Positions 16,628-25,032 of a DNA stretch of 64,000 bases are shown here, in pieces. Origin of the DNA: Bin87 sp965243255 (GTDB lineage: Bacteria; Chloroflexota; Dehalococcoidia; Lucifugimonadales; UBA3495). Location: NCBI GenBank assembly GCA_965243255.1, contig CBDEUH010000004.1, positions 1,674,001-1,738,000 on the forward strand, read 5' to 3'. Positions within the stretch are counted from its first letter, which is position 1; the number at the start of each line of letters is the position of its first letter. Below the pieces are notes generated by a model. The model was not told the origin of the DNA, searched no databases, and saw only the letters and a list, made by a program, of their open reading frames with translations. Both the position numbers and the translations under genes were made by a program.

Positions 16628-17506
16628 ATGCTTCTCGAACCCTTTGAATTCGGCTTCTTCGTGCGCGCAATCGTCGCCGCCTGCCTGGTGGGGGGACTGT
16701 GCGGGCTGATGGGCGTCTATATCGTCCTGCGCGGCATGTCCTATATCGGGCACGGATTGTCCCACGCCATCTTCGGCGGCGCGGTGGTCAGCTGGATTAT
16801 GTCCATCAACTTCTTTGTGGGCGCCACACTCTGGGGGTTTTTGTCGGCATTGCTCATCGCCTGGACCACTCGCAAGAACCCCATCGGCTCGGACGCCGCC
16901 ATTGGCATCATCACCACGGCCAGTTTCGCCCTGGGCATTGCCATAATCAGCCGCTCCCAAAGCTTTACCCGCGACTTCGAGGCTTCGCTGTGGGGGAGCG
17001 TGCTGGGTGTGGACAATGAGGAAGTCATCGCCATCGCCGTAGTGGCCGCCATCGTCGCCATCGTTTTCTTTGTAGCCTACAAACTCTTCCTATTCGCCAC
17101 GTTTGATCCGGACGTGGCCCGGTTTTACGGGGTGCCCACGGCCTGGGTGGACACGCTGTTCTCGCTGCTGTTGGCGGGAACCATCGTGGTATCCATGCAG
17201 GTGTTGGGAGTAACCATGATTGCCGCCGCGGTGGTCATACCGCCCATCGTGGCCCGGCTGCTGACCGACAGCTTTCGCAAGATGGCACTGCTATCAACGG
17301 GAATCGGCGTAATCTGCGCCGTGATGGGTATCTACATCAGCTACTTCGTTGATGTATCATCGGGGGCCAGCGTAGTACTGCTTTCGGCGACGTTATTCGT
17401 CGCAGTCCTGGCCTGGTCAAAAATCCGCAGCCGCTGGCCCGGAAGCGCAAAGTCCGTAGCCAGCCTTGCCCAACTGCCCCGCGAATCCGGTGGCGCCATC
17501 GACTAG
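16628..17506 (+). CDS. znuB: Zinc ABC transporter permease (ZnuB-like)
   Basis: A 292-residue integral membrane protein of the ABC-3 permease family, with about eight hydrophobic segments. Family motifs include GLCGLMGVYIVLRGMSYIGH near the N-terminus and VLGVTMIAAAVVIPPIVARL near the C-terminus. The ATG directly abuts the znuC stop codon, giving tight translational coupling. It forms the membrane channel for the ZnuA/ZnuC importer. Confidence 0.9.
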   Translation: MLLEPFEFGFFVRAIVAACLVGGLCGLMGVYIVLRGMSYIGHGLSHAIFGGAVVSWIMSINFFVGATLWGFLSALLIAWTTRKNPIGSDAAIGIITTASFALGIAIISRSQSFTRDFEASLWGSVLGVDNEEVIAIAVVAAIVAIVFFVAYKLFLFATFDPDVARFYGVPTAWVDTLFSLLLAGTIVVSMQVLGVTMIAAAVVIPPIVARLLTDSFRKMALLSTGIGVICAVMGIYISYFVDVSSGASVVLLSATLFVAVLAWSKIRSRWPGSAKSVASLAQLPRESGGAID

Positions 17507-17535
17507 CATTCACCTCACGGCCACAGGAGGAAACT

Positions 17536-19047
17536 ATGGCTCACGCGCACCATCATCACGCTGCCCCGGACGTAACCGAGGGCCGCACCGGGTTCCGAAG
17601 GGGCGCCGCCTTCGTAGTTGGCGGCCTGTCCAGCGGGCACGGCGTTTTCCATTCCATCCAACAGAGCTTCATCGTGGTGCTGCCTGAAGTACGCAACGTG
17701 CTTTTGGGCGGCGACACTCTCGCTGGCAACCTTGCGGTTACCAGCATCCAAACTACCCGTGAAATTGCCTCAGGCGTGGTGGCGCTGCCCGGCGGCGTTT
17801 TGACCGACGCACTGCGCCGTTACTGGGGCTGGGTAATGGCAGTCTGCATGGCCCTGTTCGGCGTCGGCTGGCTCCTGATGTCCGCCGCCGGCTGGCAAGT
17901 ACCCGGCTCAACCTGGGTCGCTGGCAGCGAGCCGGCAGCCGCGTCCACGGCGCTGAATCCGGTGGGATATACGCTGCTGCTAATCGGCATGGCGGTGGTA
18001 GCCATCGCCGCCTCGGTTTGGCACCTGCCGGCCATGGCGGCGCTGTCGTCCCACTTCACCCACCGAAGGGGCACTGTGCTGACATTCCACGGCGTGGGCG
18101 GCAACATCGGCGACGTGATTGGCCCCGTACTCACCGGCATCCTGCTGTTGTCCCTGGCCTGGCAGTCCATTATCACCATCTACGCCGCGGTGCCCATCTT
18201 CCTGACGTTCCTAGTGTTCTGGGCTTTCCGGGACATCGGACAGCGGGCGCAGGCTGCGGTGGAGGAAAAGGCCGTCAGCACCATGCAGACCCAGATTGCC
18301 GAAACCAAATTGCTGGTTCGCAATCCTCGCGTTTGGGGCATAACCGTGGTGGCCGGTCTGCGGGGCATGGCCTACATTGGATTCATTACCGTCCTGCCAC
18401 TCTACCTGACCGACGTGTTGGGGTTGAAGACGGAAGGTGGGGCAAAAGGTTTTGAAAACTTCTTTTCAGACTTCCTCAGCAGTACCGGCTTACGGGGCCT
18501 GCTCATCGGCCTGCTGGTGTTCGTCGGCATTTTCGCCAGCCCCGTAATGGGGTACCTGTCCGACCGATTCGGGCGCAAGATTGTGCTGGTGCCGGGGATG
18601 GTATTCCTTGCCGTCGTGACCGCCCTGATGGCGCCATTCGGCACCAACCTGGCGTTGATGACCGTCCTGCTGGCGGCCCTGGGCCTGTTCCTCTACAGCG
18701 ATCAGCCCATCCTGACGGCAGCGGCGATGGACATCGTGCGCGAGGGGACGGCGGCCACCACGCTGGGGCTGCTGTCAACCTCCCGGTTCATCCTCAGCGC
18801 CGCGTCGCCCATCATCGCTGGCTGGCTGTACACTCAGGAAGCGTCGTACCTGTTCTACTACACCGCCGCGCTGTACGTGGTCGCCGCCATAATTCTGGCC
18901 ATGATTCGCCTACCTCAACTGGCTCCCGCTGATGACCATCACGGTCATCATGATGACCACGACGGGCACGGCCACGACGACCATGGGCATGGACACGGCG
19001 GGCACGACGACCATGGGCATAACGACCACGGTCACCGCCATGACTAG
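17536..19047 (+). CDS. MFS transporter with histidine-rich N- and C-termini
   Basis: A 503-residue major facilitator protein with about 12 membrane segments. The loop MGYLSDRFGRKIVLVPG matches the MFS signature. Residues 3-8 are rich in His (AHAHHHH). The last ~35 residues are almost only H, D and G (DGHGHDDHGHGHGGHDDHGH and similar), a classic metal-binding tail. GGAGG precedes the ATG at 17536, 29 bases after znuB, so it probably belongs to the zinc operon. Likely a zinc or other divalent-metal carrier, or an exporter that senses metal; its direction of transport cannot be read from sequence. Confidence 0.75.
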   Translation: MAHAHHHHAAPDVTEGRTGFRRGAAFVVGGLSSGHGVFHSIQQSFIVVLPEVRNVLLGGDTLAGNLAVTSIQTTREIASGVVALPGGVLTDALRRYWGWVMAVCMALFGVGWLLMSAAGWQVPGSTWVAGSEPAAASTALNPVGYTLLLIGMAVVAIAASVWHLPAMAALSSHFTHRRGTVLTFHGVGGNIGDVIGPVLTGILLLSLAWQSIITIYAAVPIFLTFLVFWAFRDIGQRAQAAVEEKAVSTMQTQIAETKLLVRNPRVWGITVVAGLRGMAYIGFITVLPLYLTDVLGLKTEGGAKGFENFFSDFLSSTGLRGLLIGLLVFVGIFASPVMGYLSDRFGRKIVLVPGMVFLAVVTALMAPFGTNLALMTVLLAALGLFLYSDQPILTAAAMDIVREGTAATTLGLLSTSRFILSAASPIIAGWLYTQEASYLFYYTAALYVVAAIILAMIRLPQLAPADDHHGHHDDHDGHGHDDHGHGHGGHDDHGHNDHGHRHD

Positions 19048-19073
19048 ACCCCGACCGGAGGGTTAGCAATAAA

Positions 19074-19101
19074 GTAGGGGCGACCCATGGGTCGCCCCTA
19101 C
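19074..19101. repeat. GTAGGGGCG palindrome, copy 1
   Basis: Perfect 28-base palindrome: GTAGGGGCGACCCA followed by its exact complement TGGGTCGCCCCTAC. It lies between the convergent MFS and cupin genes and may end both transcripts. Related copies are at 23979, 29287, 38900 and 40887. Confidence 0.85.
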
Positions 19102-19123
19102 GGCGTACTGGTTGCGTAGCGGG

Positions 19124-19483
19124 CTAGGCTTCGTTCTGCGTGGTCTGGCTGCCCTTCACGGTGATGGTGATGTGGGACATGGCGGTCTCGCGGGAGCCGT
19201 GCCAGTGGTCTTCGCCGGCCGGGATGATGGCGACGTCGCCCTCGGTTACCGATACTTCCTCATCCCGGGTGGCGACGATGCCGGTGCCCTCGGTGACGAT
19301 GAGAATCTGGTCGCCGCTGTGGGTATGGAACTTGTTGCGCACGCCGGCGCCGAAGTGGACGATGCCAAAGTTGAAGTTGTTGCTGTCGTCGGGGTCCAGA
19401 ATCGCCTGACGCCCCACCGGGCCGGTGAACAGTGGGGCCGTGCCCTCGGTGCGCTCGACTGCCGACATCTTTACGATTTTCAT
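19124..19483 (-). CDS. Small cupin protein
   Basis: A 119-residue single-domain cupin. The two conserved motifs are readable as NKFHTHSGDQILIVTEGTG (metal ligands H, H, and the Q/E position) and EGDVAIIPAGEDHWHGS (last histidine ligand). It is probably a cytosolic metal-dependent or sugar-binding beta-barrel. It has no operon partner: the next gene runs in the opposite direction. The substrate is unknown. Confidence 0.85.
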   Translation of the reverse strand: MKIVKMSAVERTEGTAPLFTGPVGRQAILDPDDSNNFNFGIVHFGAGVRNKFHTHSGDQILIVTEGTGIVATRDEEVSVTEGDVAIIPAGEDHWHGSRETAMSHITITVKGSQTTQNEA

Positions 19484-19622
19484 GGGTACAGTTAGCCTCC
19501 AGGTTGTTTGCGGGTCTGGGATTACTCGGTCAATGATACCCCGCGCCGCTTATGCCGTCCAGAGCGAGTTGACCCGACAGGGGGCCATCGCTTGCGCCCA
19601 TGGCGGCATGGATGTTGCCGAT

Positions 19623-19651
19623 TTGACAAGCTCCGGTTTGGTAGTTAGCTT
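19623..19651 (+). promoter_or_regulatory. Candidate promoter of the CapA-like gene
   Basis: TTGACA at 19623-19628 and TAGCTT at 19646-19651, 17 bases apart, 24 bases before the ATG. A GAGGAGG ribosome site lies at the end of the leader. Confidence 0.55.
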
Positions 19652-19675
19652 GCGCAGGAATAGTGAGGAGGCAAC

Positions 19676-21046
19676 ATGACCACAACGATTTACGACGCTG
19701 AGCGCCGCGACATTTCCATCGCCGTGGGCGGCGACGCCATGATTACCCGCCGGATGCGCGCCTTCCAGGAGCCCCGCTTCCTCAAGCTGGTGGACATCCT
19801 GCGGGCTGCCGACGTGTCTTTGGTCAACCTGGAGATGCTGTTCCACGACTATGAGAGCACCTGGCAGTGGAGCCGCAACACCTACACCCGCTCCGACCCG
19901 CGCAACCTGGACGAATTGAAGTGGATGGGCATTGACGCGGTTACCACCGCCAACAACCACTCCTTCGACTTTTCCGAGGGCGGCTTTCTGACCACCCTGG
20001 AACACTGCACGGAGGTTGACCTGCCTCACGCCGGCGGCGGCCGGAACCTGGACGAGGCCAGGTCTCCCGCCTACGTGGATTCGGCACGGGGCCGGGTGGC
20101 GGTGATGAGCGCGACCAGCACCTTCAGCGACACCTCCAGGGCCGGCGCCGGGCGCCCCGACTTCGCCGGCCGGCCGGGGGTCAACGCCCTGCGCCACGAC
20201 ATTACCCATCACGTGCAACAGGACGTATTCGACGCGCTGCGCAAGGCCAACCTGGAGCTGGGCTACGAGGAGGAGCACGCCTTCCTCCGCCACTTCGGGT
20301 TCCGGGGCGACGAAAAGGAGCTGGACGCGGACGCCGAGATTGACTTCCTGGAGCACAAGTTTGTCCTCGACGAAACCTTCGCCGTGCGCACCGCGCTGAA
20401 CGAGGAGGACCGTCTGGGCATCGGCAACTGGATTCGGGGCGCGCAGACGCAGTCGGACTGGCAGGTGTACGGAGTCCACTGCCACGAGAGCGGACCCGAG
20501 GGCGACTTCCACGGTCATTCCCGGCTGTCGCCGCCGCACTTCCTGGTGGACTTCGCCCACTGGGCCATCGACCAGGGCTGCGCCGCATTCGTGGGCCACG
20601 GCCCACACTTCCTGCGGGGTATCGAGATTTACAAGAACCGCCCCATCTTCTACAGCCTGGGCAACTTCATATTCCAGAATGAGAGCGTGCTGTGGCTGCC
20701 GCACGAGGCTTACCGCCGCTTCGGTCTGGACTTCAACAGTACCCCCGGCGACTACCTGGATACCCGCTCCGGCAGCGGCAGCCGCGCCTTCGCCGCCGAC
20801 CCGGTGTTCTGGCAGAGCGTGGTGGCCGTGTGCAACTATGCCGGCGGCGACCTTAAGGAGGTAATCCTGCATCCGATCGACATGGGCTTTGGCCGGCCTA
20901 TTCCACAGCGGGGCCGGCCGGTGCTGGCGGAGGAACCCATTGCGCGGCAAACCCTGCAGTGGCTGCAGGAAGTTTCCCGTCCCTTCGGCACCGAAATAAC
21001 CATCGAAGAGGCGAAGGGCGACGTGGTCGGCGTGATACGAGTCTAG
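19676..21046 (+). CDS. CapA-family metallophosphoesterase-like protein
   Basis: A 456-residue protein of the CapA (poly-gamma-glutamate biosynthesis) family, which has the calcineurin-type phosphoesterase fold. Key segments are VGGDAMITRRM (first metal aspartate), VNLEMLF, TTANNHSFDF, FVGHGPHFLRGIEIY and PIFYSLGNFIFQ. It has no signal peptide. No CapB or CapC gene is near, so polyglutamate synthesis is doubtful. Many such proteins in Chloroflexota and other groups stand alone with unknown substrates. Confidence 0.85.
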   Translation: MTTTIYDAERRDISIAVGGDAMITRRMRAFQEPRFLKLVDILRAADVSLVNLEMLFHDYESTWQWSRNTYTRSDPRNLDELKWMGIDAVTTANNHSFDFSEGGFLTTLEHCTEVDLPHAGGGRNLDEARSPAYVDSARGRVAVMSATSTFSDTSRAGAGRPDFAGRPGVNALRHDITHHVQQDVFDALRKANLELGYEEEHAFLRHFGFRGDEKELDADAEIDFLEHKFVLDETFAVRTALNEEDRLGIGNWIRGAQTQSDWQVYGVHCHESGPEGDFHGHSRLSPPHFLVDFAHWAIDQGCAAFVGHGPHFLRGIEIYKNRPIFYSLGNFIFQNESVLWLPHEAYRRFGLDFNSTPGDYLDTRSGSGSRAFAADPVFWQSVVAVCNYAGGDLKEVILHPIDMGFGRPIPQRGRPVLAEEPIARQTLQWLQEVSRPFGTEITIEEAKGDVVGVIRV

Positions 21047-21054
21047 GGTAGCAA

Positions 21055-21098
21055 ACGGGCCGGCGTTCGTTGACACTGCCGATGCCGGCCCGTACACT
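21055..21098 (+). promoter_or_regulatory. Promoter overlapped by an inverted repeat, upstream of the SH3-like gene
   Basis: TTGACA (21070-21075) and TACACT (21093-21098) are 17 bases apart. Arms ACGGGCCGGC (21055-21064) and GCCGGCCCGT (21084-21093) form a perfect 10-bp stem with a 19-base loop that encloses the -35 box and spacer. The repeat may be the terminator of the upstream gene, an operator, or both. Confidence 0.6.
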
Positions 21099-21159
21099 GC
21101 AACGCCGATTGTCCCCGCGCCCGCGTCTGGGCGTCCCTCTGCCCGCAGGAGGTATCCCG

Positions 21160-21402
21160 ATGAGTTTTGACCTGTATGAAAAGGGAACGAAAGTCGAAGC
21201 CGTCGCCGACTTCGAGGTTCGCGAAGTCATGGCCTCCCCGGTCGGTTCTTCCGTCCGCAGCATCTCCACCGGCGACCTGGGAGAAGTCCGGGAAAAGCGG
21301 ACCATTGGCCCCGCCACCTGGCTCATCGTCTATTTTGACAGCGTCAAACGCCAAATCAATATCGACGATACCAACATCGGCAACATCAAGCCCGCCGACT
21401 GA
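21160..21402 (+). CDS. Small SH3-barrel-like protein, function unknown
   Basis: An 80-residue soluble protein. The C-terminal 50 residues alternate short strands with turns (ISTGDLGEVREKR, then PATWLIVYFDSVKRQINID), as in small SH3/KOW-like barrels. GGAGG precedes the ATG at 21160, and a strong promoter is at 21070-21098. I do not recognise a named family. It is followed after 27 bases by the HAD gene and may share its transcript. Confidence 0.6.
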   Translation: MSFDLYEKGTKVEAVADFEVREVMASPVGSSVRSISTGDLGEVREKRTIGPATWLIVYFDSVKRQINIDDTNIGNIKPAD

Positions 21403-21429
21403 TTCATCCGTTCCGCGGAGAACCCCGCT

Positions 21430-22155
21430 ATGTCCAGCGACGCTATCGCCCAGGTCAACACTCTGGCCTTCGATATATTCGGCACCGTGCTGGACCTGGA
21501 CGGCAGCCTGTCCGGCCCGGCCGGTCGCTTCCTGCAGGAGCACGGCTCAACAGTAACAGGCGAGGCCTTCTGGCTGACCTGGCGCGGACGCCAGCGCATC
21601 GAGCAATACCAGGACAACCTCTTCATGCTGGGGCACAGCGGCTACCGGGAAACCTGTCGCCGATCCTTCATCTACTGCCTGCGGATGCACGGCGTGTCCT
21701 TCGATTACGCCGACGTAGCCGACTTTATGCGGGTGTACGACGACATCCGGCCGTTTGAAGACGCCGTAGCTGGACTGCGGCGCCTGGCCGACAGCGGGCG
21801 CTTCCGCCTGGTCGCCCTGTCGAACGGGGAGCAGTCCTACCTGGAACAGCTAGTTGACCACAACATTGGCGTCCCCTTCAACGATGTCATTTCCGTGGAA
21901 AAGGCCGGCGCGTTCAAGCCCCACCCTGCGGTGTATCGCACCGCGGCGCGCATCCTGGGCAAAGCGCCCGGCGAGATTATGATGGTCGCCGCTCATTCCT
22001 TCGACATCACGGGCGCCCGGGCCTGCGGCTACCGGGGAGCTTACGTGAACCGCTACAACCTGCCCAACGAGGAATCGCCATACCTCCCTGATTTTGAGGT
22101 AGCCGACTTCAACCAGCTGGCCGACCGGCTGCTTTCATCTGGGGACGGCGCGTAG
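21430..22155 (+). CDS. HAD hydrolase, haloacid dehalogenase type II-like
   Basis: A 241-residue HAD-superfamily protein. Motif I FDIFGTVLD holds the nucleophile aspartate and the F-G-T form typical of L-2-haloacid dehalogenases. Motif II is LVALSNGEQSY, motif III KAGAFKPHPAVY and motif IV MMVAAHSFDITGARACGYRG. These match type II haloacid dehalogenases more closely than phosphatases. Possible substrates are short 2-haloacids, but phosphatase activity is possible. It ends five bases before the next MFS gene. Confidence 0.85.
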   Translation: MSSDAIAQVNTLAFDIFGTVLDLDGSLSGPAGRFLQEHGSTVTGEAFWLTWRGRQRIEQYQDNLFMLGHSGYRETCRRSFIYCLRMHGVSFDYADVADFMRVYDDIRPFEDAVAGLRRLADSGRFRLVALSNGEQSYLEQLVDHNIGVPFNDVISVEKAGAFKPHPAVYRTAARILGKAPGEIMMVAAHSFDITGARACGYRGAYVNRYNLPNEESPYLPDFEVADFNQLADRLLSSGDGA

Positions 22156-22160
22156 CAACC

Positions 22161-23396
22161 ATGGCCGCCGTGGCCGCTGCTGGCCGGCTCCGCGCCTTTT
22201 CCGCTCTACGCCACCGGGATTTCCGGTGGTTCTTTCTGAACGTCGGCGTGCAGTCATTCGGCCAGGGCATCCAGTTCCTTGGCATCGGCTGGCTGATACT
22301 GGACCTGAGCGGAGAGAAAACCGCGCTGGGGCTGGCGGTCAGCATCTTCGGCGTATCCAATCTTTTTTTCACCTTCGCCGGCGGGGTTATCGCCGACCGG
22401 GTTGACCGCAAGCTGTTCCTGATTACATGCGTCCTTGGCAACAGCGTGGTTACTCTCACCCTGGCCTTCCTCGCGCTGTCCGGCCATGCCCAGATGTGGC
22501 ACGTGTACACCGTGGTTTTCATCCTGGGCGGCCTAATGGCAGTGCAGATGCCGGCCCGTTTCGCGCTGGCCGCGGACCTGGTGCCCCGAGAGGACATGAT
22601 GAACGCCGTCGCGCTGCACACGTCCGTAGGCCAGATTGGCAACATGCTGGGCCCATTGGTCGGCGGCTGGGCCATTGACCACATCGATACCTGGGCCGCC
22701 ATCATGATTAACGGCTCCAGCTACCTGGTGGGCATCGGGTTCCTGCTGATGGTTTCCAAACCGACCACAAATACCCGGCGCAACTCCTCGCCGGTGAATG
22801 ACCTCATCAGCGGCTTCTCCCACGCGCTGCGCACGCCGATGGCAGCAGTGCTGATAATCATGTCAGCCTCCTTCGGATTTTTCGGCATGGCCTATATGCA
22901 GGTAGTTCCAGGCTTCACGCAGGAATTTCTCAAGCTGAACGGCTTTCAGACCGGGATGTTCATGATGTGTCGCGGTGGCGGCGCATTCTTGGGTTCAATG
23001 GTAGTGGCCAGCTGGGGCGACAGCAAGAACAAGGGTCGGCTGATGTACCTGGAAGTCACCCTCTGCTGCGTGGCTCTCATCGCCATGTCCTGGTCGCAGT
23101 GGTTCTGGGCGGCCTGCGTGCTGGTGGCCCTGGTCGGTTCCACCAGCATCGGCGGTTTCTGGCCGGTGTCCAGCTCCCTGATGCAGCTGACCACGGCGCC
23201 GGAGATGCGGGGGCGGATGATGGCAATGATGCAGCTGGCCCCGGTGTTCCACTTCCTGGGCGCCTGGCCGCTGACCTGGCTGGCCCAGCTCTACGGCTGG
23301 TCGGCGGCGATTACCAGCGGGGCGGTGGTATTGCTGGTCATATCCGTAGCCGGGTGGCTCTACCGGCCGATGGTGCGGCGGATGAACGAAATCTAA
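22161..23396 (+). CDS. MFS transporter of the EntS/MFS_3 type
   Basis: A 411-residue membrane protein with about 12 segments. The N-terminus RAFSALRHRDFRWFFLNVG and the loop GGVIADRVDRKLFLI are characteristic of the EntS-like MFS_3 exporters. The start is the ATG at 22161, five bases after the HAD gene, so the two are co-transcribed. Probable efflux of a small organic molecule; the substrate cannot be inferred. Confidence 0.85.
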   Translation: MAAVAAAGRLRAFSALRHRDFRWFFLNVGVQSFGQGIQFLGIGWLILDLSGEKTALGLAVSIFGVSNLFFTFAGGVIADRVDRKLFLITCVLGNSVVTLTLAFLALSGHAQMWHVYTVVFILGGLMAVQMPARFALAADLVPREDMMNAVALHTSVGQIGNMLGPLVGGWAIDHIDTWAAIMINGSSYLVGIGFLLMVSKPTTNTRRNSSPVNDLISGFSHALRTPMAAVLIIMSASFGFFGMAYMQVVPGFTQEFLKLNGFQTGMFMMCRGGGAFLGSMVVASWGDSKNKGRLMYLEVTLCCVALIAMSWSQWFWAACVLVALVGSTSIGGFWPVSSSLMQLTTAPEMRGRMMAMMQLAPVFHFLGAWPLTWLAQLYGWSAAITSGAVVLLVISVAGWLYRPMVRRMNEI

Positions 23397-23504
23397 CGTG
23401 CCGCCGGCCGACGGCGCGAATCCGGCGTATCCTTGCCCGCCGGCGTCAACTATCGTATATTAACGCACAACAGGCGCCCATCTTATTCGACAAGGAGCAG
23501 CAAC

Positions 23505-23954
23505 ATGGTTAAACCCAAGCAAGTCGGCCACCTCGTAATCAACGTCTCCGACGTTGCGGCATCCACCAAGTTTTACACCGAAATCCTGGGGTTCGAGATA
23601 GCGGTATCGCGGCCGACGGCGACGTTCCTGACGTGCGGCGAGATTCACCACGACCTGGCCCTGTTCCAGGCCTCCGAAGACTCCCCGGCCACCCGCAAGG
23701 GCAACATCGGCCTCAACCACTTCGCCGTGCAGGTTGAAGACTTCGACTCCCTGCGTGACCTCTACCACACCCTGCTGGAACACGACGTGAAGGTGGACCG
23801 CACCACCGACCACGGGATGACCGGCAGCGTCTATTTTGAAGACCCCGACGGGAACGGCATTGAGTTCTACTACGACAAGTTCGACAGCGCGGCCGACGGC
23901 CTGGCCGAAATGCGTCGGGAGGGTCGGGAAAACACCGTCCTGGTCATCGACTAA
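23505..23954 (+). CDS. VOC-family metalloenzyme (glyoxalase/extradiol dioxygenase-like)
   Basis: A 149-residue vicinal-oxygen-chelate protein with two beta-alpha-beta modules. Likely metal ligands are the His in KQVGHLVINV, the His in GLNHFAVQV and the Glu in NGIEFYYD. The length and the GSVYFEDPDGNGIEFYY motif fit a single-chain glyoxalase/catechol 2,3-dioxygenase-like protein that dimerises. CAAGGAGCAG precedes the ATG at 23505. Reaction not assigned. Confidence 0.85.
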   Translation: MVKPKQVGHLVINVSDVAASTKFYTEILGFEIAVSRPTATFLTCGEIHHDLALFQASEDSPATRKGNIGLNHFAVQVEDFDSLRDLYHTLLEHDVKVDRTTDHGMTGSVYFEDPDGNGIEFYYDKFDSAADGLAEMRREGRENTVLVID

Positions 23955-23978
23955 CCTTGACGACCCCAAGAAGGTATT

Positions 23979-24006
23979 GTAGGGGCGAATGGTCATTCGC
24001 CCCTAC
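23979..24006. repeat. GTAGGGGCG palindrome, copy 2
   Basis: GTAGGGGCGAAT, loop GGTC, ATTCGCCCCTAC: a 12-bp perfect stem, 28 bases in all. It lies between the convergent VOC and PAC2 genes. Confidence 0.85.
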
Positions 24007-24038
24007 GTCTTTTTACGCCGTGCTTGGGATTTGGCTCT

Positions 24039-25004
24039 TCAACGGGCCGAGGAGCCATTCTCTTCGCCGGGCGGGTCCAGTTGGCCGAGGATGTCCGCAA
24101 GGGCGCCTTCGATGTTGGGCGAAAGTTCGATGGGCTCCTCAAAGGCCAGGAAACTGTGGTCTCGGCGCACTCGCTCGATGTAACGACGCGCTTCATCGTT
24201 CCGCTCCGCAACCCGTTCCAGCGACTCCTGCAGTCGGGTGGCCTCCTCTTCGTAGCGAGGCCGCAGGTCGGACAGGTCGATGTCCAGCGTGTACAAAGCC
24301 CGCAGCCGGCGCATGATGTCGTAAAAGGCGCGGTGATCGGTAGTGATGCCCAGTTGGCCGCCACTGCTCCCGCTGAAGGGAAACATCGGCGCCATCGCGC
24401 CGACCCGCACCATCTCCACGTCGGGATGGTCGTAGTGGGCGAGGCTGACCATGGCCATGCCGACGGTGGGCCCCTGCCGCTGCTGGGAGCCGTAGCTGGA
24501 GAAGAGCATACCGTGCTGCCGCATCTCGTCGGCCATGGACGCCTTGCTGTACACGCAGGAAATCCGGCGCTCTTCGTCGGGCGGAGCCGGGCCGTTGTAG
24601 CCTTCCACGGCGGCCACCTTGGGATTGCCCAGGGCGGTTACCGCCTCGAAGAAAGCCTGCCCGTACAGGTCAATGCGATACCAGGGCTCAATGCCCAAGA
24701 AAATTACCAGCCCGTCGCCGGCGTCCCAGAACCCGTTGTCCCACTGCATGGGACGGCTGGGCAGGCCGTCGTCGAAAGCCGCCCGGGGGCGATAGAGGTC
24801 GTGGGTGCCGGCAACCTGGAAGGGGAAACACATCCGCGAGATTTCGTCCGTCATGCGCCCGATGCGCCGCGCCGACAGCTTGTCAATCAGCCAGCGCGGC
24901 ATCCCGCTGGATATGTTTCCGCCGTCAGACCACTGACGACGCCAGCCGGCGATAACTACCCGCGTTTCGGGTATTTCGTCCAACGCAATCAGTGGTTCCG
25001 CCAT
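24039..25004 (-). CDS. PAC2-family (proteasome assembly chaperone-like) protein
   Basis: A 321-residue PAC2-domain protein. Family features include an N-terminal ETRVVIAGWRRQW strand-helix, a central AVTALGNPKVAAVEGYN segment and PMFPFSGSSGGQLGI. A C-terminal helical region of about 70 charged residues (EEEATRLQESLERVAERND) looks like a coiled coil. Bacterial members occur widely in Actinobacteria and Chloroflexota; their role is unclear. GGAGGATT precedes the ATG at 25004. It follows the glutaredoxin-DinB gene by 28 bases and is its likely operon partner. Confidence 0.8.
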   Translation of the reverse strand: MAEPLIALDEIPETRVVIAGWRRQWSDGGNISSGMPRWLIDKLSARRIGRMTDEISRMCFPFQVAGTHDLYRPRAAFDDGLPSRPMQWDNGFWDAGDGLVIFLGIEPWYRIDLYGQAFFEAVTALGNPKVAAVEGYNGPAPPDEERRISCVYSKASMADEMRQHGMLFSSYGSQQRQGPTVGMAMVSLAHYDHPDVEMVRVGAMAPMFPFSGSSGGQLGITTDHRAFYDIMRRLRALYTLDIDLSDLRPRYEEEATRLQESLERVAERNDEARRYIERVRRDHSFLAFEEPIELSPNIEGALADILGQLDPPGEENGSSAR

Positions 25005-25032
25005 AGCAGTTCAATCCTCCCGCGCGGCCCGA

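Noticed and set aside
18900..19047. Histidine-rich codon repeat as a sequencing artefact
   Set aside because: The frame is maintained, the repeats are imperfect, and the same operon has another His-rich tail; a real metal-binding tail is more likely.
19676..21046. Poly-gamma-glutamate capsule synthesis gene
   Set aside because: CapA-like fold is present, but CapB and CapC are absent and there is no signal peptide or anchor.
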